The position numbers and the translations under genes were made by a program. Under the pieces are notes generated by a model. The model was not told where the DNA came from, ran no database searches, and saw nothing but the letters and a program-made list of their open reading frames with translations. 64,000 nt of DNA, from NCBI GenBank assembly GCA_965223025.1, contig CBDCVP010000021.1, positions 372,001-436,000 on the forward strand, read 5' to 3'. Every line of letters begins with the position of its first letter. The first letter of the stretch is position 1. Below, one piece after another: positions 54,022 through 63,754 of the stretch. This stretch comes from JABDMH01 sp965223025 (GTDB lineage Bacteria > Bacteroidota > Bacteroidia > Chitinophagales > Saprospiraceae).

Positions 54022-55803
54022 ATGACAACAAAGGTATCTCTTATTACCCTCTTGGTATGTAGTGTCTTTCTCATTGGCCATGCGCAAGAATCCTCTCCCG
54101 ATATTTCTGACGACATGACCGTTGATGCTGATCAGAATAAAAAATGGCGCACTGGTGAGTATGCCTATTCGGCTAAACCCAAAAGCATGTGGGAACTGGG
54201 CGTTCATGCCGGGTATTCGTTTATTTCTGGTGATGTGGAAGCACCGTTTTGGTCTGGTATGGGATTGGGCTTGCATTTGCGTAAGGCCATTAACTATACC
54301 CTATCGATCAGATTCAATGGTTGGTACACCTCATCAAAGGGATTTGATGCACGGTCCTATAGTCCTGGAACACTTACCTCAGAAAGACTGTACCGGCAGA
54401 GAGAAAACAATGCCATACAAGGATATGTCGAAAACCAAGCGCGACTCCATCGTAACTATAAAACCTCGATTCTGGGAGGAAGTGCAGAGGCGGTGTTGAA
54501 CCTAGGCAACATGTTGTTTCACAGCGAGCGCACAGACTGGAATGCCTACGCTGTTCTGGGTTTGGGTTTGAACATTCCAAATACTAAGGTAGACCTGCTT
54601 AATGGGAATTCCATCTACAATTTTGATCCGGTAAGCAGCGGGTTGGATCTTCGTACTAGGGATGGAAGAAAGGAGTCAAGAAAACGCTTGAAGGATCTGT
54701 TGGACGGTGACTATGAGACAGATGGGGGAGTGGCCAACGACGTGATTGCCTTGGGAGACAAGAAATCCGTTTTGCCACACCTCAATTTTGGTCTGGGATT
54801 ATCCAGGCGTATCAATGAGCGTATTAACATTGGTTTAGAATATCAGATCTTGGTCTCAGACAGTGACTTATACGACGGTTTTGAATTTAGAACTGCCACA
54901 GACGAGACCAACAATCTAGATGTTCCTCACTACGCCAGTATAAGATTGGGGATCAACCTGGGAGATTTCAGTAAGCGTACGGAGCCCTTGTATTGGCTTA
55001 ATCCTCTGCATGGCCCACTGAGTGATCTGGCAGAGGTAAAGGCAAGACCTATCCTTGATTTGACGGACTCAGATGGAGATGGCGTCATCGATATGTTGGA
55101 TCAAGAGATTGAGAGTCCCGAAGGAGCACCGGTAGATACCAGAGGGATTGTACTGGATAGTGATTCCGATGGAGTGGCCGACTATGAGGATGCAGAGCCC
55201 TATTCAGTAGCTGGCTACGAGGTGGATGGACGCGGTGTGGCACAAATACCTGATCCGGGCTATCTCAATGAAGATGAGGTGAATGAGATCGTCAATCAGA
55301 AGATTAGCAACATCAGAACCGATTGGTTCTTACCGATGATTCATTACGACCTGGATAAGTACTATGTCAAACCGGAATTCTATGGTCAATTACATCAGAT
55401 TGCTACCGTACTCAATCAGCACCCCAACATTAAACTGGTCGTTAAGGGTTATGCTGATTCCAGAAACCCACAAGATTATAACGATGTACTCTCCTGGAAA
55501 CGGGCAGAAGCAGCGGTAAACTTCCTCATGGAAAGGTATGATTTGCCCAGGCAACGCTTCTTTGTACAGTTTGGTGGAGAAAATGAGCCATTAATACCCG
55601 AGCTTCCTGAGTCACACGCCATCGATAAGCGACTTGAGATGCAGCAGTATCTCAATCGACGGGTAGAATTTCTCATTGCTGGTCCAGACGACGAGGAGAT
55701 GGAGATGCCATCTAGTCCCGATCCCGAGACAGTGGGATCTGGCACTCCCGGATCATCGCGTCCAGGCACCAAATACAGCGGTAATCGCAATTCGGGCTAC
55801 TAG
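54022..55803 (+). CDS. OmpA-family outer-membrane protein with calcium-binding linker
   Basis: Outer-membrane protein of 593 residues tying the membrane to peptidoglycan. Signal peptide MTTKVSLITLLVCSVFLIGHA, then a beta-barrel-like N-terminal half (ELGVHAGYSFISGDVEAPFW, repeated aromatic-ended strands), then aspartate-rich thrombospondin type 3-like repeats (DSDGDGVIDMLD, DSDSDGVADYED) near residues 350-395, then an OmpA domain (about 435-555: IHYDLDKYYVKPEF, VVKGYADSRNPQDYNDVLS, RVEFLIAG). The C-terminal tail is rich in Pro, Gly and Ser. Preceded by a strong promoter. Confidence 0.9.
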   Translation: MTTKVSLITLLVCSVFLIGHAQESSPDISDDMTVDADQNKKWRTGEYAYSAKPKSMWELGVHAGYSFISGDVEAPFWSGMGLGLHLRKAINYTLSIRFNGWYTSSKGFDARSYSPGTLTSERLYRQRENNAIQGYVENQARLHRNYKTSILGGSAEAVLNLGNMLFHSERTDWNAYAVLGLGLNIPNTKVDLLNGNSIYNFDPVSSGLDLRTRDGRKESRKRLKDLLDGDYETDGGVANDVIALGDKKSVLPHLNFGLGLSRRINERINIGLEYQILVSDSDLYDGFEFRTATDETNNLDVPHYASIRLGINLGDFSKRTEPLYWLNPLHGPLSDLAEVKARPILDLTDSDGDGVIDMLDQEIESPEGAPVDTRGIVLDSDSDGVADYEDAEPYSVAGYEVDGRGVAQIPDPGYLNEDEVNEIVNQKISNIRTDWFLPMIHYDLDKYYVKPEFYGQLHQIATVLNQHPNIKLVVKGYADSRNPQDYNDVLSWKRAEAAVNFLMERYDLPRQRFFVQFGGENEPLIPELPESHAIDKRLEMQQYLNRRVEFLIAGPDDEEMEMPSSPDPETVGSGTPGSSRPGTKYSGNRNSGY

Positions 55804-56113
55804 AGAGCCTCAATGGCAATCTTTCCATTACTTCTTCAAACGGCTCTGGTAATCTGGTATTGGCCCTGACAACTGCTAAAAGTAGTGTTTTAGGAAGCAC
55901 TGGAGAAATGAAATCCAATGCGCTGATTTTTTATCTCTGGTTGGACTGCCAGTCTCAAAAAAGTGAAGATCACCCAAATATCAGCATCTTTCATGAAGAT
56001 GACACGATCCGGGATGGCCGATAATCTTGATGCATAAAAATGCCATCCAGACTGACACCTCGTCATAAATTCCTTTAGGGCGAACCCCTTGCTTAGAGAG
56101 CAATGAACCTCCC
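55804..56113. other. intergenic stretch, nothing recognised
   Basis: About 310 bp between convergent genes (OmpA-family and E2). I see no reading frame of family character, no tRNA or other RNA, and no convincing terminator. Confidence 0.5.
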
Positions 56114-57376
56114 CTATAACAGCATCCGCACCGGATTTTCAAGCATGTCTTTGAGTGACAATAGAAACTGAGCTGCGGTTGCACCATCTACCACTCGGTG
56201 GTCAGCAGATAGCGTCACTTTCATCCGATGTCCAATGGCGATGGCACCCTCCTTCACAACCGGCTTTTCGATGATACCTCCTATTGCAAGGATGGCAGCA
56301 TCGGGAGGATTGATAATGGCCGTGAATTCCTCTACGTTAAACATGCCCAGATTGGAAATCGTAAAAGTGTTTCCCTGCATTTCATCAGGCTGTAATTTCT
56401 TGTTGCGTGCTTTTTCGGCCAGCACTTTGACCTCACCATTGATTTGAGAGAGCGATTTTTGATCGGCGTGTTTGATGACAGGTACTAGCAGACCATCTTC
56501 AATAGCCACCGCGACACCAATGTGAATCTCACCATGGTAATTGATTTTGTCACCGAGCCAGGATGCATTCACATTTGGGTGTTGTTTGAGCGCGACAGCC
56601 ACGGCTTTTACCATCATATCATTAAAGGAGATTTTTGGAGGTGCAGAAGCATTGAGTGCTCTTCTAGACTCCATGGCAGCAGACATATCTATCTCCATGG
56701 TTACATAGAAGTGAGGTGCCGAAAATTTACTTTCGCCCAACCTCTTTGCAATCACTTTACGCATTTGGCTTACCGGCACAGACCTTGCCTCAAGACTTTG
56801 ATAAAGCTGCACTTGTGTATCCGGAACCGCTACCTGGCTTCCGTTGCCTCCTTCTTGATAAGCAAGTATGTCTTGCTTTACAATCCTACCCTGTCCTCCA
56901 GTGCCCTTAATCTGACTTAGGTCGATACCGCGTTCTTTTGCCATCCTTCTCGCCAAGGGAGATGCCTTGATGTGACCATCTTCAGAAGGCAAGATTTCCT
57001 CCTCCAAGTCGATATCCGGACCTGTTGAGTCAGGGGCTTCGATGCCTGTATCTGCTGCCGGTGTCTCATGGGCTGATCCATTATTTGCGACAGCACTCTC
57101 TTCTTTTAAGGCAGCCTCCAGTTCCTCCTGGAAGGCTTCGTCCTTTTCCCCAATGACCGCTAATACCCCGTTGACAGGGACCGGACCTTCCGCAATACCG
57201 ATGTGTAAGAGATAACCTTCATGGTAACTCTCAAGCTCCATAGTTGCCTTATCTGTCTCCACCTCAGCCAGTATGTCTCCTGGCTCTACTTCGTCACCAA
57301 CTTTCTTGAGCCAACCGACGATCACACCCTCTTCCATGGTGTCACTAAGTCTGGGCATTCTTATCACTTCCGCCAT
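56114..57376 (-). CDS. 2-oxo acid dehydrogenase E2 (probably pyruvate)
   Basis: Dihydrolipoamide acyltransferase core of a 2-oxo acid dehydrogenase, 420 residues. One N-terminal lipoyl domain carries the lipoylated lysine in ETDKATMELES. After an acidic linker comes an E1/E3-binding domain (KASPLARRMAKERGIDLSQIKGTG region), then the catalytic domain ending with the active-site motif SADHRVVDGATAAQF. The start MAEVIRMPRLSDTMEEG is typical of the pyruvate-type enzyme in Bacteroidota, so acetyl transfer is likely. E1 and E3 genes are not adjacent. Confidence 0.92.
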   Translation of the reverse strand: MAEVIRMPRLSDTMEEGVIVGWLKKVGDEVEPGDILAEVETDKATMELESYHEGYLLHIGIAEGPVPVNGVLAVIGEKDEAFQEELEAALKEESAVANNGSAHETPAADTGIEAPDSTGPDIDLEEEILPSEDGHIKASPLARRMAKERGIDLSQIKGTGGQGRIVKQDILAYQEGGNGSQVAVPDTQVQLYQSLEARSVPVSQMRKVIAKRLGESKFSAPHFYVTMEIDMSAAMESRRALNASAPPKISFNDMMVKAVAVALKQHPNVNASWLGDKINYHGEIHIGVAVAIEDGLLVPVIKHADQKSLSQINGEVKVLAEKARNKKLQPDEMQGNTFTISNLGMFNVEEFTAIINPPDAAILAIGGIIEKPVVKEGAIAIGHRMKVTLSADHRVVDGATAAQFLLSLKDMLENPVRMLL

Positions 57377-57615
57377 TGAATAAGATTTTAGCTTGCTAAA
57401 TTAATAAAGAATCGTCTATTGCTCCTAGCTATCATAAAACGGAGCAATTGCCCCAAGAGGGGACAACGACCGTCTGCAGTGGGTGATTGAGAGTATAGCG
57501 GGAGACATTGCTCAGAAGAATCAGATCAAGGAAACAAGAAGTGCATGATCAGCTGAGGATCAATCCAAAGATGAGGAGATCGAAGTCTGCCAGGAAAGAA
57601 GGTGTATTGATTTCG

Positions 57616-57623
57616 TATTTTTG
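57616..57623 (+). promoter_or_regulatory. candidate -7 box for recR
   Basis: TATTTTTG fits TAnnTTTG but ends only 5 nt before the recR ATG, which would give a nearly leaderless mRNA. The -33 region is unconvincing. Confidence 0.3.
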
Positions 57624-57628
57624 GCAAT

Positions 57629-58243
57629 ATGAAAATCCAGTCTAAAAAGTTGGAGGGCGTCGTGACTGCTTTTGCAAGTCTGCCAGGTATTGGTAAGAAG
57701 AGTGCACTGCGTATTGCACTACATCTTTTGACCGATCAAACAGAGAAGCAGCAGCTTTTCGAGCAGGCTCTTCAATCTTTGCGTGAAGTACGTCAGTGCC
57801 AATGCTGTCACAACTTATCAGACGAGGACATATGTGCCATATGTCGGGATACCCATCGCAATTCAGCATTGCTATGTGTGGTTGAGAACATTCAGGATAT
57901 TATGGCCATCGAGGAAACTGGTCAATTTAACGGTAGATACCATGTCTTGGGAGGCGTGATATCTCCCATTGAAGGCATTGGTCCGGATGACCTTAATATT
58001 CCCAGTTTATTGTCTAGAGTGGATCAAGAGGAAATTAGAGAGATTATCATGGCAGTCAGCCCCACCATAGACGGTGAAACTACCATCTACTACATATCTC
58101 AAAAGCTGGAGGCACGATCCGTATCCATTTCGCAGATAGCCAGGGGTGTGGCTTTTGGTGGAGAATTGCAGTACACAGATGAAATCACGCTAGGTCGTTC
58201 CATCCTTGCACGTATACCCTATGCTGTGAATGGCAATTCATAA
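57629..58243 (+). CDS. recR: recombination mediator RecR
   Basis: Zinc-binding ring protein that works with RecO/RecF to load RecA; 204 residues. Helix-hairpin-helix FASLPGIGKKSALRIAL, zinc finger CQCCHNLSDEDICAIC, and Toprim domain (LCVVENIQDIMAIEETG, YHVLGGVISPIEGIGP). The end overlaps the next gene by 14 nt. Confidence 0.96.
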   Translation: MKIQSKKLEGVVTAFASLPGIGKKSALRIALHLLTDQTEKQQLFEQALQSLREVRQCQCCHNLSDEDICAICRDTHRNSALLCVVENIQDIMAIEETGQFNGRYHVLGGVISPIEGIGPDDLNIPSLLSRVDQEEIREIIMAVSPTIDGETTIYYISQKLEARSVSISQIARGVAFGGELQYTDEITLGRSILARIPYAVNGNS

Positions 58244-60215
58244 GTACGATAAAAAGCAAAAGGTGAAGCTTTCGATCATCATTGTCAACTACAATGTCAA
58301 GTATTTCCTTTTGCAGCTGTTGGAGTCAATATACGATAGTCAGACTGGTTACGGTTTTGAGGTGATCATTGTAGACAATGCTTCTACAGATGGATCACCA
58401 AAACTCATCACAGAGCGTTATCCGCGGGTTACTTTTATTGCCAACAAGGAAAATGTTGGCTTTTCAAAAGCCAACAATCAAGCCATCGAGGTTGCTCAGG
58501 GAGATCTGGTTTTATTGCTCAATCCTGATACGATCTTACAGGAAAACACTCTTCAAGAGACGATCAGCTTCATGGACCGGTATCCCGAGGCTGGAGCTGT
58601 GGGTTGTAGAATGATCGACGGCAGCGGACATTATCTTCCCGAATCCAAAAGAGGTTTTCCCAGTCCATTGGTGGCATTCTTTAAGGCGTTTGGTTTGGCG
58701 GCTTTGTTCCCGAAGTCCAAGTTTTTCAATGCCTACTATTTGGGCCACCTACCTGAGTGGGAGACCAACGAGATAGAAGTGCTCACCGGTGCTTTCATGA
58801 TGATTAAGAAGGCTGTGTTGGATGAAGTGGGTTATCTGGATGAGCGGTTCTTTATGTATGGTGAGGACATTGATCTTTCGTACCGCATCATACAAGCCAA
58901 CCACAAGATATTTTATCATCCTGTGACGACCATTATTCATTTTAAGGGAGAGAGCACGAAGAAAGATACGCTGGCATACATTCGAACTTTTTATGGTGCC
59001 ATGAAGGGCTTTGCTCATAAACATTATTCTGGTCAGAAGGCATCCCTGCTCAGTATCACATTAAACCTCGCTATTTATTTTCGCGCAGCCCTGGCAGCCG
59101 TCAAAACCATTCTTCAACGGTTTGGCTTGGCAGTGATAGATTTTGGGGTCATTGCCATCTTCCTCTGGGTTTTTAGTATGTTTTGGGCAGACTTTTACTA
59201 CGACGACCCCAACTATTACCGGCATTCAATGTTGAAAACCAATATTTCGATATTTGCTGCGACCTATGTGATCTGCCTTTACCTGATGGGTGCATACGAT
59301 CGCATTTTGGCGTGGATGCGGGCATTGCGTAGTGTCTTGGTCGCCTGGGTGCTGATAGCGGCATTGTATGGCCTGCTGGGTCAGGATATGAGACCTTCCC
59401 GGGCACTGGTGATCGCGGCCGGTTTCTTGGCGTTTATCGCGATCATGACGGTGCGGTTGATCATATACCGGCTGCGTTTTGGTCATTGGCGTATCTTGGC
59501 AGATGCTCAGAACCGATATGTCATCGTAGGAGATCCAACTGTGGGTGCCGGCGTAACCAAATTGGTACAGGCTAACCATCCTGCCTACCAATTCCAGGGT
59601 TATATCGTCATGCAAGAAGATACTACTGGATCCAATGTTATCGGACACATCACTCAGCTGGATCAGATCTGCAGGTTTTATAAGGTGCATGAGATCATCT
59701 TCCTTTCACGGGATATCGATTCATCACAGATCATGCAATGGATGACGAGATTGGGTCAACAATATGCCTATAAAATGGCCCCCGATAGCTCGGCCAGCAT
59801 CATTGGCAGCAGGCGCAAGGATCTCCCCGGGGAGCTCTACACATTTGATATCCATTACAACGTGGATGATCCCTTCTTGCGCAGGAATAAGCGCATACTT
59901 GACTTGTTGGTATCAAGCATACTTTTTATATTTTCACCATTGTTATGGTGGCTAGTAGACAGTCCATCTGGTTTTCTTAGAAATATCTGGGCTGTATTCC
60001 ATGGCCAAAAGACCTGGGTGTCTTACAGTAGTGAGAATAGTGAGAGGCGCTTTCCACCATTGCGGCCCGGAGTCGTGACGCCTGCCCCGGCACTTTTGCC
60101 AGGGGCTGACCAGGGCACCATGATTAGGGATGCAGATTTTTACTACGCCCGAGACTATACTCCCTGGAAAGATATCGTCATCATTTTTGCTAATTTTTCA
60201 AAACTCGGTCACTGA
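58230..60215 (+). CDS. GT2 glycosyltransferase fused to glycosylphosphotransferase-like part
   Basis: Membrane protein of 661 residues. Residues 1-290 are a family 2 glycosyltransferase of the rhamnosyltransferase kind (LSIIIVNYNVKYFL, VDNASTDGS, NVGFSKANNQAI, LLNPDT, GAFMMIKKAVLDEVGYLDERFFMYGEDIDLSYR region). Residues about 295-420 hold several membrane helices. Then a Rossmann-like domain (RYVIVGDPTVGAGVTKL, about 425-525) and a segment like the end of WbaP/WcaJ-type phosphoglycosyltransferases (NKRILDLLVSSILFIFSPLLW, RPGVVTPAPALL, FYYARDYTPWKDIVIIF). The usual KFRSM and catalytic acidic motif are not seen, so the second half may not be catalytic. Likely role is surface glycan synthesis. 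Confidence 0.78.
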   Translation: MAIHKYDKKQKVKLSIIIVNYNVKYFLLQLLESIYDSQTGYGFEVIIVDNASTDGSPKLITERYPRVTFIANKENVGFSKANNQAIEVAQGDLVLLLNPDTILQENTLQETISFMDRYPEAGAVGCRMIDGSGHYLPESKRGFPSPLVAFFKAFGLAALFPKSKFFNAYYLGHLPEWETNEIEVLTGAFMMIKKAVLDEVGYLDERFFMYGEDIDLSYRIIQANHKIFYHPVTTIIHFKGESTKKDTLAYIRTFYGAMKGFAHKHYSGQKASLLSITLNLAIYFRAALAAVKTILQRFGLAVIDFGVIAIFLWVFSMFWADFYYDDPNYYRHSMLKTNISIFAATYVICLYLMGAYDRILAWMRALRSVLVAWVLIAALYGLLGQDMRPSRALVIAAGFLAFIAIMTVRLIIYRLRFGHWRILADAQNRYVIVGDPTVGAGVTKLVQANHPAYQFQGYIVMQEDTTGSNVIGHITQLDQICRFYKVHEIIFLSRDIDSSQIMQWMTRLGQQYAYKMAPDSSASIIGSRRKDLPGELYTFDIHYNVDDPFLRRNKRILDLLVSSILFIFSPLLWWLVDSPSGFLRNIWAVFHGQKTWVSYSSENSERRFPPLRPGVVTPAPALLPGADQGTMIRDADFYYARDYTPWKDIVIIFANFSKLGH

Positions 60216-60216
60216 A

Positions 60217-61413
60217 GTGCTTAAGGAAAAAATCCAAACCCTCGCTGCTGACCTACAAGAGGAAGTCATTTCGATCAGACGGCACCTCCACCAGCATCCA
60301 GAATTGTCATTTAAAGAGGAAAGAACTGCGGCCTACCTTGCAAATCTCCTCTCTGAGCATGGATTGTCATTCACGACGAATGTAGGTGGCCATGGCATTG
60401 TCCTGACCATTGAGGGAGAAAAGCCTGGAGATGGCGTTGTGGCCTTGCGAGGGGATATAGATGCACTGCCGATCACAGAGGAAAACAACATACCTTATAG
60501 GTCAAAGCATCCTGGCGTCATGCATGCCTGTGGTCACGACGTGCACACCTCCTCATTGCTGGGATCAACCTTGATTCTACAACAATTGCGCAATGATTTT
60601 GGCGGGGTAGTAAAGATCATTTTTCAACCTGCTGAAGAACGACTCCCTGGAGGTGCATCACTAATGATCAAGGATGGTGTATTGACAAATCCTGCTCCCA
60701 CGGCCATATTCGGCCAACATGTACATCCTCCTCTAGAGGTTGGAAAAATAGGAGTGAAAAGTGGAATGTACATGGCTTCTGCCGATGAACTGTTTCTTAC
60801 TGTAATGGGAAAGGGAGGGCATGGAGCTTTGCCACACGACGGAGTTGATCCCATCGTTCTAACCGCCAACATTGTTCAGTCTTTACAGCAGGTGGTTAGC
60901 AGGCACGGAGATCCCACCATGCCTACAGTGGTGACATTTGGTAAGATAGCCTCAGTGGGTGGCGCTACCAACATTATTCCGTCTGAAGTCAAGCTCGAAG
61001 GTACCTTTCGCACTATGGATGAAACATGGAGGTTTGAAGCCCATGACCTGATGAAGCAGATCGTGCAGCACGTGGCACATGCTCATGGAGGCAAAGCTGA
61101 GCTGAGGGTTGATAAAGGCTATCCCTATTTGCTTAATGAAGAAGCCCTGACGGCTCGATTTAGAAGCTATGCTGCGGAGTATGCAGGCGCTGAAAATGTG
61201 GTAGATCTTCCCATCCGTATGACAGCGGAAGACTTTGCCTATTTCTCCCATCAATTGCCTTCCTGTTTTTATCGCCTGGGCGTCCGCAATGAGGCAAAGG
61301 GCATCACATCCCCTCTGCATACACCAACCTTTAATGTAGACGAAGATTGCTTGAGCCTCAGCACTGGACTGATGGCCTATTGTGCTTTGGCAGAACTTGG
61401 CGCCGGTCGATAA
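60217..61413 (+). CDS. M20 family amidohydrolase
   Basis: Zinc peptidase-like hydrolase (398 residues) of the hippurate/indole-acetyl-amino-acid hydrolase group. I start at the GTG at 60217, just after the preceding stop, because it gives the usual opening LKEKIQTLAADLQEEVISIRR-like; an ATG at 60130 lies inside the upstream gene. Metal ligands: the Cys/His of HACGHDVHTS, PAEE, then GQHVHP and the late AEDFAYFSHQLP. The dimerisation domain inserts at about 190-310. The natural substrate is unknown. Confidence 0.9.
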   Translation: MLKEKIQTLAADLQEEVISIRRHLHQHPELSFKEERTAAYLANLLSEHGLSFTTNVGGHGIVLTIEGEKPGDGVVALRGDIDALPITEENNIPYRSKHPGVMHACGHDVHTSSLLGSTLILQQLRNDFGGVVKIIFQPAEERLPGGASLMIKDGVLTNPAPTAIFGQHVHPPLEVGKIGVKSGMYMASADELFLTVMGKGGHGALPHDGVDPIVLTANIVQSLQQVVSRHGDPTMPTVVTFGKIASVGGATNIIPSEVKLEGTFRTMDETWRFEAHDLMKQIVQHVAHAHGGKAELRVDKGYPYLLNEEALTARFRSYAAEYAGAENVVDLPIRMTAEDFAYFSHQLPSCFYRLGVRNEAKGITSPLHTPTFNVDEDCLSLSTGLMAYCALAELGAGR

Positions 61414-61655
61414 CAATATAATTTCAAGTCTAAAGCTCCACTTTCGAACGATTTGGCTGACCTTCTCGATGATGCCATGAATCTTGGTATGGTTTTGTTT
61501 TTGTGTATATGATTGAATCATAGCTATTTATGTATGATCACTTAATTAATTTTTGTAATTCTTAGTCCAAATGATTGCAATTTTGAAACCATTTCTGTTA
61601 TTTTACACATACAAATATTTCATAATTTGTAAATCATTCTAAAACAAACAGTTCT

Positions 61656-62936
61656 ATGGCTAAGATCTTGGTAGTTGACGATGAGGCGTCCATTCGAAGG
61701 ACTTTGCGTGACATCCTGGAATACGAGAAGTATGAAGTGGATGAGACCAAAGATGGAGTGGAGGCATTGGTGAAACTTAAAAAAGAAAAGTACGATGTAG
61801 TAATCATGGATATTAAGATGCCCAAAATGGACGGCATGGAGGCATTAGAACGTATCCAGATGATAGCCGCTGATACCCCAGTCATCATGATCAGTGGACA
61901 CGCAAATATTGATTCCGCCGTCGAGGCAGTGAAAAAAGGTGCCTTCGATTTTATCTCCAAACCACCTGATCTGAATCGCATGCTGATCACGATCAGAAAT
62001 GCCATGGATAAATCGTCTTTGGTGACTGAAAAGAAGGTGCTACAGAGGAGGGTTGCTAAATCAAAGACTCAGGAGATCATTGGCAATTCAGCACCTATTA
62101 CGGCAATCAAAGATACCATCGATCGAGTTGCTCCCACTGAAGCTCGGGTGCTGATCACAGGTAAAAACGGTACAGGAAAAGAATTGGTAGCTCGATGGAT
62201 ACACGCCAAGAGTCCACGCAACGAATATCCCATCATCGAGGTAAACTGCGCTGCTATACCTTCAGAGTTGATAGAGAGTGAGCTCTTTGGTCATGAGAAG
62301 GGTGCCTTTACCTCTGCGGTAAAGCAACGCATTGGCAAATTTGAGCAGGCGAATGGAGGAACCCTATTTCTCGATGAGATCGGAGACATGAGCCTTTCAG
62401 CGCAGGCCAAAGTACTGCGTGCACTCCAAGAAAACAGGATCACCCGTGTCGGTGGTGAAAAGTCTATTGGAGTGAATGTGCGCGTCATAGCTGCCACCAA
62501 TAAGGACTTGCGTAAGGAGATCAGAGCGGGTAAATTTAGGGAGGATTTATACCATCGATTAGCCGTCATCATAGTCAATGTACCCACCCTTAACGAACGC
62601 GCAGAGGACATTCCACTTCTCATCGATCATTTCACAGATATGATCTGCGAAGAATATGGTAGCCCCAAAAAGAAATTTAGTAAGGAAGCTATGCAGACCC
62701 TCCAGGAAGTAGACTGGAGTGGAAATATTCGCGAGCTGCGCAACGTGGTAGAAAGGCTCATCATTTTGTGCTCAGATACGGTGGCAAAAATAGATGTACT
62801 CAATTATGTGGTGCCGAGTAGCCGCAAAGGGCAGCTGCCTTTTCCTAATATTTTTGAAAAATTTGAGAATGCGGACGAACTCACGGACTTCATCAATGAG
62901 GCCTATACGAAGTACAAATCCAAGGCAAATATCTAA
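61656..62936 (+). CDS. NtrC-like sigma-54 response regulator, no C-terminal HTH
   Basis: Response regulator of 426 residues. Receiver with Asp52 (DVVIMDIKMPKMDG) and KP of FISKPPDLN; AAA+ domain with Walker A TGKNGTGKE, the sigma-54 contact loop written GAFTSA instead of GAFTGA, Walker B GGTLFLDEIGDM and the arginine-finger region RFREDLYHRLAV-like. After the AAA+ lid the protein ends at about 60 residues without a recognisable Fis-type helix-turn-helix. This form, with FTSA, is common in Bacteroidota as I recall. The large NtrY-like kinase at 36.5-40.1 kb is the natural partner candidate. Confidence 0.9.
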   Translation: MAKILVVDDEASIRRTLRDILEYEKYEVDETKDGVEALVKLKKEKYDVVIMDIKMPKMDGMEALERIQMIAADTPVIMISGHANIDSAVEAVKKGAFDFISKPPDLNRMLITIRNAMDKSSLVTEKKVLQRRVAKSKTQEIIGNSAPITAIKDTIDRVAPTEARVLITGKNGTGKELVARWIHAKSPRNEYPIIEVNCAAIPSELIESELFGHEKGAFTSAVKQRIGKFEQANGGTLFLDEIGDMSLSAQAKVLRALQENRITRVGGEKSIGVNVRVIAATNKDLRKEIRAGKFREDLYHRLAVIIVNVPTLNERAEDIPLLIDHFTDMICEEYGSPKKKFSKEAMQTLQEVDWSGNIRELRNVVERLIILCSDTVAKIDVLNYVVPSSRKGQLPFPNIFEKFENADELTDFINEAYTKYKSKANI

Positions 62937-62976
62937 AGCATAATCACGTCTGTCTAATTCTATTTAAGAATAAGAA

Positions 62977-63016
62977 AAAAGAGAGGATGGCCTGAATCGG
63001 TGCCATTCTCTTTTTT
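62977..63016 (+). terminator. intrinsic terminator after the NtrC-like gene
   Basis: A 15-bp A/T-terminated stem with two G-U pairs (62977-62991 with 63002-63016), a ten-base loop, and a 3' arm ending in six T residues. It lies 40 nt after the stop. The A-rich 5' arm means it could work on both strands. Confidence 0.85.
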
Positions 63017-63031
63017 GGTAATAAAATCATA

Positions 63032-63739
63032 ATGGCTGCACATACTAAAAAGACTATGAGGTCGTGGGATCACATGAAGGGCGAGAACTCCTGGACCATG
63101 TTTAAGGTGGTGGCAGAGTTGGTGGAAGGTTTCGAACGGTTAAACAAAATTGGTCCCTGCATCAGCATTTTTGGATCAGCACGCACCAAGGCTAATCATC
63201 CATATTACCAGCTTGCCGTAGACATTGCCAAGCGGCTCACAGATGAGGGTTATGGAATCATCACCGGAGGGGGGCCAGGCATCATGGAAGCTGCCAACAA
63301 AGGTGCTTCTGAGGAAGGTGGTGTATCTGTGGGCATTAATATAGATCTTCCAGCAGAACAAGGTTACAATCAGTTTATCGATCCGGATAAACTGCTTAAT
63401 CACCGCTACTTTTTTGTCAGAAAGGTAATGTTCGTCAAATATGCACAGGCTTTTGTAGTGCTACCCGGCGGCTTTGGAACCATGGACGAGTTATTTGAAG
63501 TGCTGACGTTGATCCAGACCCACAAGATCACCAGGGTGCCCGTGGTATTACTCGGGACCAAATTCTGGTCGGGATTGGAGGCCTGGATCAGGGAAGTCAT
63601 GCTTGAAAAGGAGAACAACATCGGTGCTCAGGACCTCCAACTTTTTCATACCACAGATGATCTTGATGAAGTCGTGAAGTACATCGACGACTTCTATAGC
63701 AAATCCAAAGGTGAGCTCAAGCCAAACTACGATATGTAG
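63032..63739 (+). CDS. LOG-family nucleotide phosphoribohydrolase
   Basis: TIGR00730/LOG Rossmann-fold protein of 235 residues. It has ISIFGSARTK, GGGPGIMEAANKGA and the hallmark PGGFGTMDELFEVL (PGGxGTxxE). Family members cleave nucleoside 5'-monophosphates to a base and ribose phosphate (cytokinin-activating in plants and some bacteria); in bacteria the true substrate is often unclear. It lies directly after the terminator at 63.0 kb, so it has its own transcript. Confidence 0.9.
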   Translation: MAAHTKKTMRSWDHMKGENSWTMFKVVAELVEGFERLNKIGPCISIFGSARTKANHPYYQLAVDIAKRLTDEGYGIITGGGPGIMEAANKGASEEGGVSVGINIDLPAEQGYNQFIDPDKLLNHRYFFVRKVMFVKYAQAFVVLPGGFGTMDELFEVLTLIQTHKITRVPVVLLGTKFWSGLEAWIREVMLEKENNIGAQDLQLFHTTDDLDEVVKYIDDFYSKSKGELKPNYDM

Positions 63740-63754
63740 TCTCCATTCACCCTG

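Noticed and set aside
57418..57448. 8-bp hairpin upstream of the E2 gene
   Set aside because: Possible operator or chance palindrome; no T tract and no known motif, so not listed as a feature.
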